A stretch of 64,000 bases of DNA, taken from contig JANTUC010000015.1 in NCBI GenBank assembly GCA_026873275.1, forward strand, positions 1,302,001 to 1,366,000, written 5' to 3'. Shown here one piece after another: positions 21,028-30,990 of the stretch. The position numbers and the translations under genes are program-made. Source of the DNA: Pseudopithomyces maydicus (taxonomy: Eukaryota; Ascomycota; Dothideomycetes; Pleosporales; Didymosphaeriaceae). Numbering within the stretch: the stretch's first letter is position 1; the number at the start of each line of letters is the position of its first letter. Under the pieces are notes generated by a model. It was given only the letters and a program-made list of their open reading frames with translations. It made no database searches and had not been told where the DNA came from.

Positions 21028-24000
21028 ATGCACAGCGCCCAATGGCGTCCGCACATTACAACACTGCAGGCAGCGCGAGCCCCCTCCCTGCAACCCACAC
21101 GACCACCCCCTCGACCCCGCCGGAAACGAACCGCCGACTCCCTATCCCACTGTCTTCTCACCTTACTATTTCTCGTAATACTCGCCGCACTACCCGTGAC
21201 CAACGCCGTCTTCATCAACTATGAAAACTGTCTGGACCGCGCCTATCGCCGTGCGGACGATCCCGTGCTTCTGCAGTTTACGCCCTATTTCGTTTGGGCA
21301 GAATTCAACACCACGGATCCTGCTCACCGTTTGAACGTCACTGTTTACGGCAATGTTTCCGGACAGTACAGCACCGGCGCCTATCCGCCCGCCACCGATC
21401 CGCAATGGAGTGATCCAGACAAAACTTTTGGCAAGATACCCAAGACGTGGCGCGCCGAGGATCCAAATGGAGTGTTTACGACCTTTTTCCCCACCTTCGA
21501 TGTTCTCACCTATACTGCTTATAGTAAACCTGACGGGTTGGCCTTTTGCGATCAAATCATTAACAGAGAATGTCCGCTTGTGCCTGTCTTTCGTGAGACG
21601 ACTCCCGCAGGAACGAATTTGAGTGATCCTACCTCATATCCCGCCTTTACCATCGCACACGATTTCCAGAGCAGCTACTCTTTCACCACCTGGGAAGCTA
21701 CCCTTCGTATCGTTGCTGGTGATCCCAATGCTACTACGCTTGGATGCATTTCGGCTGCCATAACACCCGACCTGGGCGCTGATTTAAAGGGCGCGATACG
21801 CTACATTCCCGCCGCCATCCTTCTCCTCGTCGCCATCGCTACCGTGTTCGCCGGAATGTACAGTCCATGGGGAACCACCGACGTCTTCCGCTGGTCCAGT
21901 AACTACGGCAGGGACGAGGATTTGCTGCGACTTGTCACGCCTGGGTTCGGTGATTGTTTACAGTACATCCAGTTCATCGTGTTGGCGGGAAGTCTGAACC
22001 TGCAATATCCGGGTTACTTTCAACCCGTCATCAGTCAGGCTGCCTGGTCCACTCTCATGTTCAACCAGAGCTTCGTCAGCGGCGGGAACGGAACGCAGAG
22101 TCTTGTGGACGGTATTTACTTTGTGAATGGCACGTACGGCCTCTCACGTCTTGGAAAATTCGTCGGCATATCCGAGGATCAGGACGTCTGGGCGGGCATG
22201 GCAGTCTGGTTGCTTGCAATGATCGGCATCGTCATCGTGCTGATTCAACTGGGTTTCCTTCTCCGCTGGGTCTACCGCCTATCCACCAAAACACGGAACA
22301 CCGATCTCCGCGGCAAGAACTGGCCTTTCACAGCCGGCAATGTTGTCCGCATTGTGCTGAACTGGTTCATGCTACCTATTATTACCTTGTCGCTCTTTCA
22401 AATGGTGGTTGCACCAGACTCGTCAGCATCGGCTGTGGCTTGTGCCGTCATCCTGCTTATCGGGGTTGCTGGAGCAGCCATCTGGATCTTTTGGATGATT
22501 TTTACCACGCGACCGCGAGCTCACCTTTTCGACGACCTGCCAACTGTATTGACATATGGTCCTCTGTACAACACATACTCGGACGACGCAGCACCGTTTG
22601 CTTTCATACCAGCTCTGCTGACGGTGTTCCGTGGCATAGCTATTGGGGCCATCCAGCCATCTGGCATTGCGCAAATCATCATCCTGGCCATCTGCGAAGT
22701 CATCTTCATCATGACTTTGCACGCTTTCCGTCCGTTCCAATCGAACACGTCGATGAACGCTTATCACACCTTTTTTGCTGCGGCTCGGCTCGCTTACGTT
22801 CTGCTCATGATAGCATTTGTGCCTTCCCTCGGGGTCTCGGAAGCTTCCAAGGGCTGGATTGGATATGCGATCCTGTTGCTTCATGCCGTCGTTTTGATGC
22901 TTGGCTTCTTTCTCAACTCTCTTCAGACCATCATCGAAGTCGCTGCCAGATTGACGGGCGCTGGGGCTGACCAGCGAGGAGGTCTTTCAAAAGTCTTTGG
23001 CAAACGTGACCTCGCGAAACGTCACCACCGCCACCAACGCAGCAGCCTTAATTCGAACGCGGCCATGCTTGCTCACGATGGCAATAGTCATTCGATCCAA
23101 CTGAGTGGCGGACGGGCTCGGAGCCTTTCTGGAAGTTCTGCCGTGCTTTTGAACGGGCCCTATGGCAGTAATCGCGAAAGCGCTGCCTTTGATGGTTTCA
23201 GTCAAGGGGAAAGTCATGGGGGACGGACCAGTCCTGGGACGCCGGGGCTTAATGCAACACCTTTCAATTTCCTAGGGGGTTCGGCTTCGAACTCTAGGCG
23301 CCCTACCATGGGTGCCGTTTTGGACAATCCTGATCCGTATTACCGACCACCTAGGCCGCGGAAACAGACGTTAGACTCAATGACAGCGATGAAACCAGGT
23401 AGGCGATCTCAGAGCGCGGATCTGACAAACACTCCGTATGCGGATAATCCTGATCTTGAGAGTGGTGACTTGGGTGAAGGTCCGTCAACTTGGTCACCTG
23501 GGAAGCGGTCGATCACCCCAGCTTTTCTGCGAACCCAACGCGACGACTCTGACCATAGCATTGACCGTCGCAACAACACGGACTACTCTGTTCGCGAGTC
23601 AGACTTCTACTACGGTCTTCGCGGTCCTGCTCTGTCAGCTCAGCCTACACGCAAACTCAAAACCGGGCCTGCGGATCCGATGGGGCCGGTCTCTTCTGCT
23701 ACGGGTTGGTTCAAGAGCTTGGGACTATTTGCTGGCAAGAAAAAGGAGAAGGGCAAGGGTTTCGAAGTAGTGCGCAGTACTCGCATGCCGCAAGAGATGA
23801 TGATCGCTGAGGAGGAGGAAGTTTCGCCAAATATGCCTGAGGAGCCCTACCATGACAGCCCTGGATCTCACTCGGACAAGAATAAACTTCCTCAGCAAGA
23901 TAGCCCTGGTGCTGCGTCGCGGCCTCTGGCCATGAAGCGCGCCAGCGTCAGTGAGTCGGACAAGAGCAGCGATGATGGGTATGAGGATATTCCGCACACC

Positions 24001-24621
24001 AGAGTATCCGATCTAGCTCCTACGCTAGGACCTATCGACGCTGGTGGTGGGATCGAGTTGCCTAGCAGGATTGGATCTCGTGCGTCGCACGTATCGCGAA
24101 ATAAGCCGCCGAGCCGGGCCCCGACTATACCCAGGAGGAGTTCGCGGAGAACGCCCTCTACGGACAAGGCGATTCTCGATAGTAGCAATCGGCTATCTAC
24201 CATAATGGCGTCTACACCGAGTACATCCGCGGGAGTCCCTGCGGCTACGGGTAGCGAAGCAAGCCGTCGACTCCACCCGACGCATGACACGCTTCCGATT
24301 CGATTGCCTTTTGGGTCCACGGATCCATCACCTTCGCCGGATCCCAGCCCGGACCATTCGGCAGCTTCCAGTCTATATCCCACGGATGGGCATAACGACT
24401 ATAGTGCTTTGGATGGTTCGGGGGTTTTAGTACCTCCTCAGATCATCCAGACGGGAGAGCGGCCACTGAGCACAGGCTATGTGCACCAACACATGGCACG
24501 TGATAGCATCCATAACGATGGCGAATACGGGCCTGGCAGCCATCTGGAGGCGTCGGCCGAGATTGTGGACCGGAGCAGGAGTGTCAGCACGCAAGGCAGT
24601 ATGATCAACCGACGGAGATGA
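21028..24621 (+). CDS. TRP/FLC-like multi-pass membrane protein (ML-like plus TRP domain)
   Basis: Single-exon 1197-aa membrane protein of the fungal TRP-like/flavin-carrier family (yeast FLC and YOR365C, fission yeast Pkd2). Members act at ER or plasma membrane in calcium handling and wall integrity. A signal segment (LLTLLFLVILAALPVTNAV, residues ~44-62) leads into an extracytoplasmic ML-like domain with paired cysteines and several N-x-S/T sites. About nine hydrophobic segments follow between residues ~260 and ~640, including LLLVAIATVFAG, VWLLAMIGIVIVLIQLGFLL and LLLHAVVLMLGFFLNSL. The remaining ~550 residues are a cytoplasmic Ser/Pro/Arg-rich tail without a known domain. No other in-frame ATG precedes the signal segment, so 21028 is the start unless a leader intron adds one. 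Confidence 0.9.
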   Translation: MHSAQWRPHITTLQAARAPSLQPTRPPPRPRRKRTADSLSHCLLTLLFLVILAALPVTNAVFINYENCLDRAYRRADDPVLLQFTPYFVWAEFNTTDPAHRLNVTVYGNVSGQYSTGAYPPATDPQWSDPDKTFGKIPKTWRAEDPNGVFTTFFPTFDVLTYTAYSKPDGLAFCDQIINRECPLVPVFRETTPAGTNLSDPTSYPAFTIAHDFQSSYSFTTWEATLRIVAGDPNATTLGCISAAITPDLGADLKGAIRYIPAAILLLVAIATVFAGMYSPWGTTDVFRWSSNYGRDEDLLRLVTPGFGDCLQYIQFIVLAGSLNLQYPGYFQPVISQAAWSTLMFNQSFVSGGNGTQSLVDGIYFVNGTYGLSRLGKFVGISEDQDVWAGMAVWLLAMIGIVIVLIQLGFLLRWVYRLSTKTRNTDLRGKNWPFTAGNVVRIVLNWFMLPIITLSLFQMVVAPDSSASAVACAVILLIGVAGAAIWIFWMIFTTRPRAHLFDDLPTVLTYGPLYNTYSDDAAPFAFIPALLTVFRGIAIGAIQPSGIAQIIILAICEVIFIMTLHAFRPFQSNTSMNAYHTFFAAARLAYVLLMIAFVPSLGVSEASKGWIGYAILLLHAVVLMLGFFLNSLQTIIEVAARLTGAGADQRGGLSKVFGKRDLAKRHHRHQRSSLNSNAAMLAHDGNSHSIQLSGGRARSLSGSSAVLLNGPYGSNRESAAFDGFSQGESHGGRTSPGTPGLNATPFNFLGGSASNSRRPTMGAVLDNPDPYYRPPRPRKQTLDSMTAMKPGRRSQSADLTNTPYADNPDLESGDLGEGPSTWSPGKRSITPAFLRTQRDDSDHSIDRRNNTDYSVRESDFYYGLRGPALSAQPTRKLKTGPADPMGPVSSATGWFKSLGLFAGKKKEKGKGFEVVRSTRMPQEMMIAEEEEVSPNMPEEPYHDSPGSHSDKNKLPQQDSPGAASRPLAMKRASVSESDKSSDDGYEDIPHTRVSDLAPTLGPIDAGGGIELPSRIGSRASHVSRNKPPSRAPTIPRRSSRRTPSTDKAILDSSNRLSTIMASTPSTSAGVPAATGSEASRRLHPTHDTLPIRLPFGSTDPSPSPDPSPDHSAASSLYPTDGHNDYSALDGSGVLVPPQIIQTGERPLSTGYVHQHMARDSIHNDGEYGPGSHLEASAEIVDRSRSVSTQGSMINRRR

Positions 24622-25445
24622 TGTCGGTTTCTTTCTTTCTACCCTTCTGTACAGCTTTGTCTTCTACGGTTTGAGGGAACACGGGTGTGGATACACGACC
24701 AGAGAGTCGCTAGTGTAATTTGAAGCGTCAGGGCTTCCTGTCACGAATTTCCTAAGTGTAAGTCAATCGCCATCAAAAAGGGGATCCCAGGCGTTTTGAG
24801 CGATTTCTGGGCGGATTAGTCGGACTCTATAAGTATAGCGCACATGCATGGCGATCTGGCGAATGGGTTCTTGGATATATATATATATGCGGGGGACTTG
24901 TGGAAAGAGCAGCTCGTATAGTTGGCTGGCTCGGTAATATAGCAATGCGAGCGCTGTGATGTTCCGAGGCTTCGTTGTCGCCGTGCTAAAGGAGGGCGGT
25001 GAAGAAGGACGGTCGAGAGGGTCGGAAGTTCGTTGTTCCTGGCCGGTGTCGATCGCGTGAGGTGGGGGACCCGTGCGTGCTCATATGGCCCCCCGGCGAT
25101 AAGCCAGGTTCGCGTTGACGCCTGAGGCTATCCGACCTGCCCTCCAAGCATTAATCCACACGTGCGCTTGGGGCGGGACGGGCTTGAAGCTGCTGAAACC
25201 CCCTTCTCGTGCCGACCGTTCCACAGGCTGTTGTGTTGTCGGTGACCCGCCAGCGTACATCCATCACCCCTCCAGCGCTCGGCGATATCACGGACCCACC
25301 GCTGTCACACGCCCGACTCGATACACCGGGGCGGCTTTAATGTGAGCAGCACAGCAGCAGCATTCCTCGGTTTCCTCACCAAGCGATTGTTTTGCACGAG
25401 GCTGCAACATTACTAAACCGGTGGCGGCATGTTCCAGAGGCTACC
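24622..25445. other. Intergenic region, no gene seen
   Basis: An 824-bp stretch with a short TA repeat near 24877-24889. The region from 25390 may be leader of the next gene, including an in-frame upstream ATG at 25392. Confidence 0.5.
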
Positions 25446-27599
25446 ATGAATTCGCCGACGCCGCCGCACCTCCAACGACAGCCCTCCCTGGGCTCCTCCC
25501 CCTCGTCGTCCACCGACGCCTCCGACGAACTCTCCACGCACCATACACACGCGACCGCGATGGAAGGCAGGACTTCCTTCTCGCAGAGCTCGCCCAACCT
25601 GACCCACCAGCTGCACCGCTCCCACGCCGGCCCCGAGGCCGCCCAACATGTCCCCAATGTGCATCCTCCGCCGCGAACCCATTCCCACGGCCCAGTTGCC
25701 TCCCACGTCCCTACCCAACCAAACGATGCATACGGCGGCCAGACGTGGATGGACTTCCTCCGAGACTCTGGTACCGACCCCAGTACCGACCCAACCATCA
25801 ACTTCTACCAGCGCCCTGCTCAACCGCATTCGCAACCGAACCTCCACGCGCCCCTGCCGCCGCTACCCTCCGACTCCTTCCACGGTCATGAATCGTCGCG
25901 CTTTGCATTCCCTTCGCGGTCCTCCTCGCACACTACAACCATCTCCTCACGCAGCGCGTCGGAGCGTAAGAGGCGTCTGACCACGGCAGATTCGCCCTTT
26001 AGGAGGCCGTCGAGTGTCAGGATGCACTCTGAGAACCAGCCCGGATCTAGCAGCAACCCGGTCGTGCTGGGGTCGTCTCCTGTTGCTGAAGCACCGCGGC
26101 GGCCGTCCATACAACCACCACCTAGCGTGGGGAGGCGGGAAAGCGATTTCGTGCTGCCACGGTGGCAGCCGGATTCAGAGGTGACGCATTGCTTCGTGTG
26201 CGGCAGTCACTTCACCTTCTTCTACAGAAAACATCATTGCAGGTATGTTAGTCTACTTGAAGTTTTTGAGCTGGTGGAGGACAACGACACTGGTTCAAAC
26301 GCCACCATTATGTCCCATGCTAATCAATAGCAGAAAATGTGGAAGAGTCGTCTGCGCAGCTTGCTCCCCCACCGCATAACGATCCCGCGTCAGTTTATCG
26401 TTCACCCGCCCCAAGAATCCCCTAATATCATCGACCTGACTGGCGATGACGATGATCGCCAGATGTCCCGCTTCGGCCCGTTTGGCAACCCAGCACTAGG
26501 CGGAGGAGAAGAGGTCCGCGTCTGTAATCCCTGTGTTCCTGATCCCAACTACGATCCACCGCCCCAGCATGGCCCTACGTCACCTTTCCCTCCCTTCTCA
26601 CCCTCAGCACTATCACCCCATCTTCCACCCTCAAACGCCTTGCCACGGGGGTCCCGGCCATCGCATAGGTCTTCCCAGAGCGTCGGTGACGCCGCGCGCA
26701 CAACTCACCACAGACAAACCTCGCGCACACGTGACCCTTTCACGGACCGTCGAACTAGTTACCATGGTGCCACGCGTGTGGCAGACCTGTGGCCCCCCAT
26801 GCAAGCACCCCCGCATATGAGTCCCGCAATAGACCTCAGTCCCGCTCCATGGTCAACTCCTCCTCCCGCCCTCCCCTCGACGCCTCCGCCTTCCCAGAAC
26901 ACAACATGCCTGGATCTCGCCGCGCCTTCTTCTCACACAGATCTCACCCTGCTCCACAACATCCACCACCAGGACCCCCTCCCCGCCGCCAGATCGCCGA
27001 AGAAGACGAGTGCCCCGTCTGCGGCGACGAATTACCACCCAAGGGCCCGGACGGCGATGAGTCAAGCCGCACCCAGCACGTCGAAGATTGCATAGCGCTG
27101 CACTCCGGGTCCACGCCTCCGCGCCCGGCGGCCGCAGCATCGCAGCTCAACGCGGGCGAGCAGACGTCGACGTCGCTGCCTAGCCAGCGGACGAGGGGAA
27201 TGAGCAGTGCGGCGGGGAACCTTGGGAATGGCGAGGGGGCGAGCAATAATCGGATGAGCTTGTCGATGAGGGGGCTGGTGCCGTATGTGGCGACGGAGAA
27301 GGACTGCGTGGATGAGGAGGGGAAGGAGGCAGAGTGTGTGATTTGCTTTGAGGAGTTCGAGAGTGGGGATCGGATGGCGAGGTTGGTTTGTTGGTGTAAG
27401 TTCCATGAGGTGAGTTGATCTTTTTTTATATTCTCCTCCCTGTTTTTTTTTTATAGTTTCTTGGATGACTGATGGGTGTATGCTGGGGAATCGGAGAATA
27501 TGAGAAAGAAGGTAGACTGACGGAACACAGAGCTGCATACGCGAGTGGTGGGATAAGAAGGGGAGGGGCGCGTGTCCGACGCACCAGCTGCAGTATTAA
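25446..27599 (+). CDS. FYVE and RING zinc-finger E3 ubiquitin ligase, Pib1-like, two frameshifts
   Basis: Endosome/vacuole-membrane ubiquitin ligase of the Pib1 type: FYVE binds PI3P and RING recruits E2. Exons: 25446-26242, 26334-27409 and 27531-27599. After a ~240-residue disordered head comes the FYVE finger: RWQPDSEVTHCFVCGSHF, then YRKHHCRKCGRVVCAACS across intron 1, then PHRITIP. A middle zinc site reads ECPVCGDELP...THVEDC-like (QHVEDCIALH). The RING is ECVICFEEF, CWCKFHE across intron 2, then SCIREWW...ACPTH, with His at the last ligand as in Pib1. Two one-base slips are needed: at C5 26366-26370 (immediately after CAACS) and near 26793-26812 (C6 and C5 runs). Exon lengths total 1942, exactly 648 codons with two added bases. 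An in-frame ATG at 25392 could add 18 residues. Confidence 0.85.
26366..26370 (+). other. Apparent 1-nt frameshift inside the FYVE finger
   Basis: The canonical FYVE sequence breaks between CAACS and PHRITIP exactly at a C5 run; six C would join them. Without it the reading frame stops 13 bases downstream. Confidence 0.8.
26793..26812 (+). other. Second apparent 1-nt frameshift of the Pib1-like gene
   Basis: The frame that carries PHRITIP must shift here to reach the frame holding the middle zinc site and RING. C6 (26793-26798) and C5 (26808-26812) runs are the candidate sites; the exact one cannot be told. Confidence 0.6.
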
Positions 27600-27821
27600 A
27601 TCTACTACATCGTGGTGCGCCACGATCCACCTCATGTACATGCCAGCGTCGGCACCGTGTGGGATGTTGGACAGCAGAGCTCAGCGAGCGTCGCGAGGGC
27701 AGGATGGACCGATGGAAACGCAGTGGTGCGCAGGTTTCGACCACTAGCATCGAAATTCGCGGCGTTATGTTATGGAGATACCCCCTCATCTTTTTTCTAT
27801 TATTCCTTTGCGCCTCTATTT

Positions 27822-27856
<35 letters not shown>
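27822..27856. repeat. Hexanucleotide microsatellite (CTCCTG)n
   Basis: About six near-perfect copies. Confidence 0.9.
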
Positions 27857-28189
27857 ACGCTCCTCCCAGTTTTCTACCTTTTCTCATCTCTTGGGCTATC
27901 AATCCATCTATTCATTTGCATATCAATCTCCTTGGGTCAACCACATCATGACATACCATCTCCATCTCTCCAGCTCCATGACACTTCACCCGCATACCCG
28001 AGGAAGATGGGTATCTCGTCTTTACAATAAGCGTATGGCCTTCCTCCCTTTCATTGCCTTTTTCAGCAATTTTCTTCGAATCTTTAGGCAGTCTTCCGAT
28101 ACATGGTATATAGACGGTTTTGGCGTTGGGTTGGGTTGGAGAAGGTGGTGGATAACGAGAGACTTGGCTAGTCCGTATCAATGAAATGA

Positions 28190-28211
28190 CTCTATCTATC
28201 TATCTATCTAC
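28190..28211. repeat. Tetranucleotide microsatellite (TCTA)n
   Basis: About five perfect copies in an AT-rich stretch. Confidence 0.9.
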
Positions 28212-30099
28212 TACTCTACTCTGCATAAACCTTCCTAACCACCTATCACAAAAAACTTGCTTCTCTTATATATGTTCTAGGGAAAACCCCCATGGCCTCC
28301 AAGTAAATACATCACTAACGATCCATTCAAAATTAGCGTAACAGATGAGAATATATGGCTATATGGATATATAGATACAAAGGAGAGGTGGTGATAATGA
28401 ATTAATAAAATAAGAAGTGGAATAGATCCATCCATATCTACGTGTTCTAGTTTGGAAAAAGAAGCAGCAGAGTAGCTAATGAGATAAAAATTATTAAATA
28501 AAAAGTGTTGTCACCCCTAATAACAGTACAAAAAGTGGCCTATATTTTTCTCCATTTTTATGCATACAGTTTGCGTTGCTTCACGTACGAAATGGAGGCG
28601 TTGATAAAGACGAAGGGTGAGTTGGTGCATGTATATCAGATATGAATATTAGTATGCATCACGCGCAGTCTCGATCTTCTGTGAAAATTGTGGAAGATAT
28701 CTTGATTTATATGGGGGGAAATTAAGAAGAGAGTGTATATATGTGTCGGCGGACAAAATATATAAGATTATCCTATCTATCTTATTACAGATATACTCTG
28801 CCTATTGTTTTGTTCCATCGTATCGAAGTACGTATATACACACGAATATATACACATACATGTTTCTAAGCAGATATACGTAGACTAAGAACTGTTTCTG
28901 AATTCTTATCTATCTATCTCCAAATTTCCTCGGAGGCTCGGAGTGCTTATATTCAGGAGCCGTAAAAACAGGAGAGAGCTATATTTGCAACGTAGTATAT
29001 AATGATAACCAGGAAGGGTAATGACAGGATATTTCGGGAACCCCGTTGACAGCCATAATTCAGTTGTGGGTCATACTGTTTGAAAATAACTTAACGTAAC
29101 GCATTGATTTGTCTTTTCTTTTTTTTTCTTTGCTTTTTTCCAAAAGGGAAGAGGGAGTGCAGACGCGGGGCAAAACAACTTCAAACGTCGAAGACGACGT
29201 GGTCAAAGTTTGAAGGAGCGGCATACTCGAAGGGTTAAATTGTGATCTACCGCAATACAAGAGTAGAAGATGAGTATAAGAGTTAGTTATACTGGGAAAG
29301 AGACAAGTCGAAGCTTCCGTCTTGGGAAATATCACCGAGGAACGAGAAAGTAAATAGGTGTTCTGATTAATGATCGTCTCACACAGAGAAATTTAATCAT
29401 AGATTATCCAACCGGGTGCGAAGCTGGTTGAGATATTGATTCCATCGCACGACCACCTACCATCAGGCGTCTCGTCACTGATTACTAATTGCATTCTTTG
29501 CATGAATCCATTACAGTAATCATGTCTTTCTCGCAACACACGCCCATGCCAAACACCTATCCATACATCTAGCCAGACCCACATAATCCTTCCTTCCTTC
29601 CTCCCTCCCCAGCATCAGCTAGCCTGCATACCCACCACGTTCTCCCACTACCGGCCCTCCTCACTAGAACACAAACGCCACCCATCCCATTTCCAAATTC
29701 CCATCCACAAACCCATCCGCCCACGCCTCCACCTATATATCCGCACCTCCACCTCAACCTCTCATTCGCCGCCGGCCAAAAGCCCCGTGCCTCCACCTAC
29801 AGGCCTTCCGTAAAAACCCCTCCACACCCCCTCCCTCCCTCGCTACCCACTGTACAGACTTAGCTCCTCCGCGGAACGGGGAACACCCATCCGCAACCGC
29901 GCCCCCGGACCCACACCGGTGTCCGCTCTCAGTAAAACGCGCCCGCGCGCCCACACGCCTGCCCATCGGTCGGTCCGCGGCTGCAGCTGCAGAGGTGGTT
30001 GCCTGGTGTACCCTGTTGGGGGCGGGATGGGACGCAAGGGTGAGACTTGAGTGAGATCAGGGTCTGGTTGGCACGCGCATGTACGCATGCGTTGATTGT

Positions 30100-30250
30100 A
30101 CGTGCGTAGGTAGGTAGCCAGGTAGGTAGGTATGTACATAGTGTATGAAAAGGGTAGTGAAGGATGGGATGTAGGAAGGTACGTCCGTACGGTAGTCCGT
30201 ACGGTAAGTAGACCGACCGTACGGCAGTGTACCTACCTACCTACCGGTAC
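30100..30250. repeat. Inverted GGTA/TACC repeats around CCGTACGG palindromes
   Basis: GTAGGTAGGTAG and GGTAGGTAGGTA (30104-30132) face TACCTACCTACCTACC (30230-30245). Between them lie several copies of the palindromic core CGTACGG. Single strands could fold into a long hairpin. Confidence 0.65.
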
Positions 30251-30937
30251 CTCTCTACCGCACCGTATGTAGTGTACCGCATCGCAGCGCACCACATGGG
30301 TACCACATCCACGATCCAGATCTACGCCCTGTTCCCTCCCAAACATACCTACCCAAGTACACCCAACACCACCTGATTGGTAGCATGGTCCAAAGACATG
30401 TGGGTCCAATACCTCACCTACCTCCCCATCCGATGACAGGATTGGACCAGCCCACCTGCGGCGTCCAAAGTAGCGGTGTGGGCTGTATATACCATACATA
30501 CGTACCTAGAACTGGGGACCTGGGAAGGGAAGGGATTTGAGACATTGAGCGGGGCCGCGGGCACGAGTCTCGATACGACGCGGATGCGATGCGGTGCGAT
30601 GCGGCGCTTTGCGGCGCCTTGCTGTGCTGCGCTATGCTGTGTTGTGGGGGAAGGGGCGTATGGGTGAAGAGATGGCGCGGCTAGGGTTTAGCTGCATGGG
30701 AGCGGGAGTGGAACTTCCCGAGGGCGTGATTGTGGGTGGCTGGGGGAGAGGTGTTGGTGAGGGACAGGAAGGCTGCTCCGATAAGTTTCGGGGTTTGAAG
30801 GGAGGAGGGGAGGAGGGACGGGGGATGGGGTCAAGGTAGTAGTATGTAGTCGGGGTGTTGGATCAGATGGTGGAAGAGAGGAAGATATCATCGTGCTGAT
30901 TGTTTTCGTTGCCAGGCTGGGGGGCTGGAGGGCTGGG

Positions 30938-30990
<53 letters not shown>
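30938..30990. repeat. Tetranucleotide microsatellite (TGTC)n
   Basis: About 13 perfect copies; it makes a spurious DRQT-repeat reading frame on the minus strand. Confidence 0.95.

Noticed and set aside
21954..22970. 338-codon plus-strand ORF
   Set aside because: Alternative frame within the TRP/FLC-like gene; His/Arg/Cys-rich composition typical of a shadow frame.
27572..28184. ORFs of 152 and 190 codons on the plus strand
   Set aside because: They translate a CTCCTG repeat and pyrimidine-rich DNA in two overlapping frames; no protein-like composition.
30938..30990. Regular TGTC repeats considered as a CRISPR-like array
   Set aside because: Uninterrupted 4-bp unit with no spacers; a microsatellite in a eukaryotic genome.
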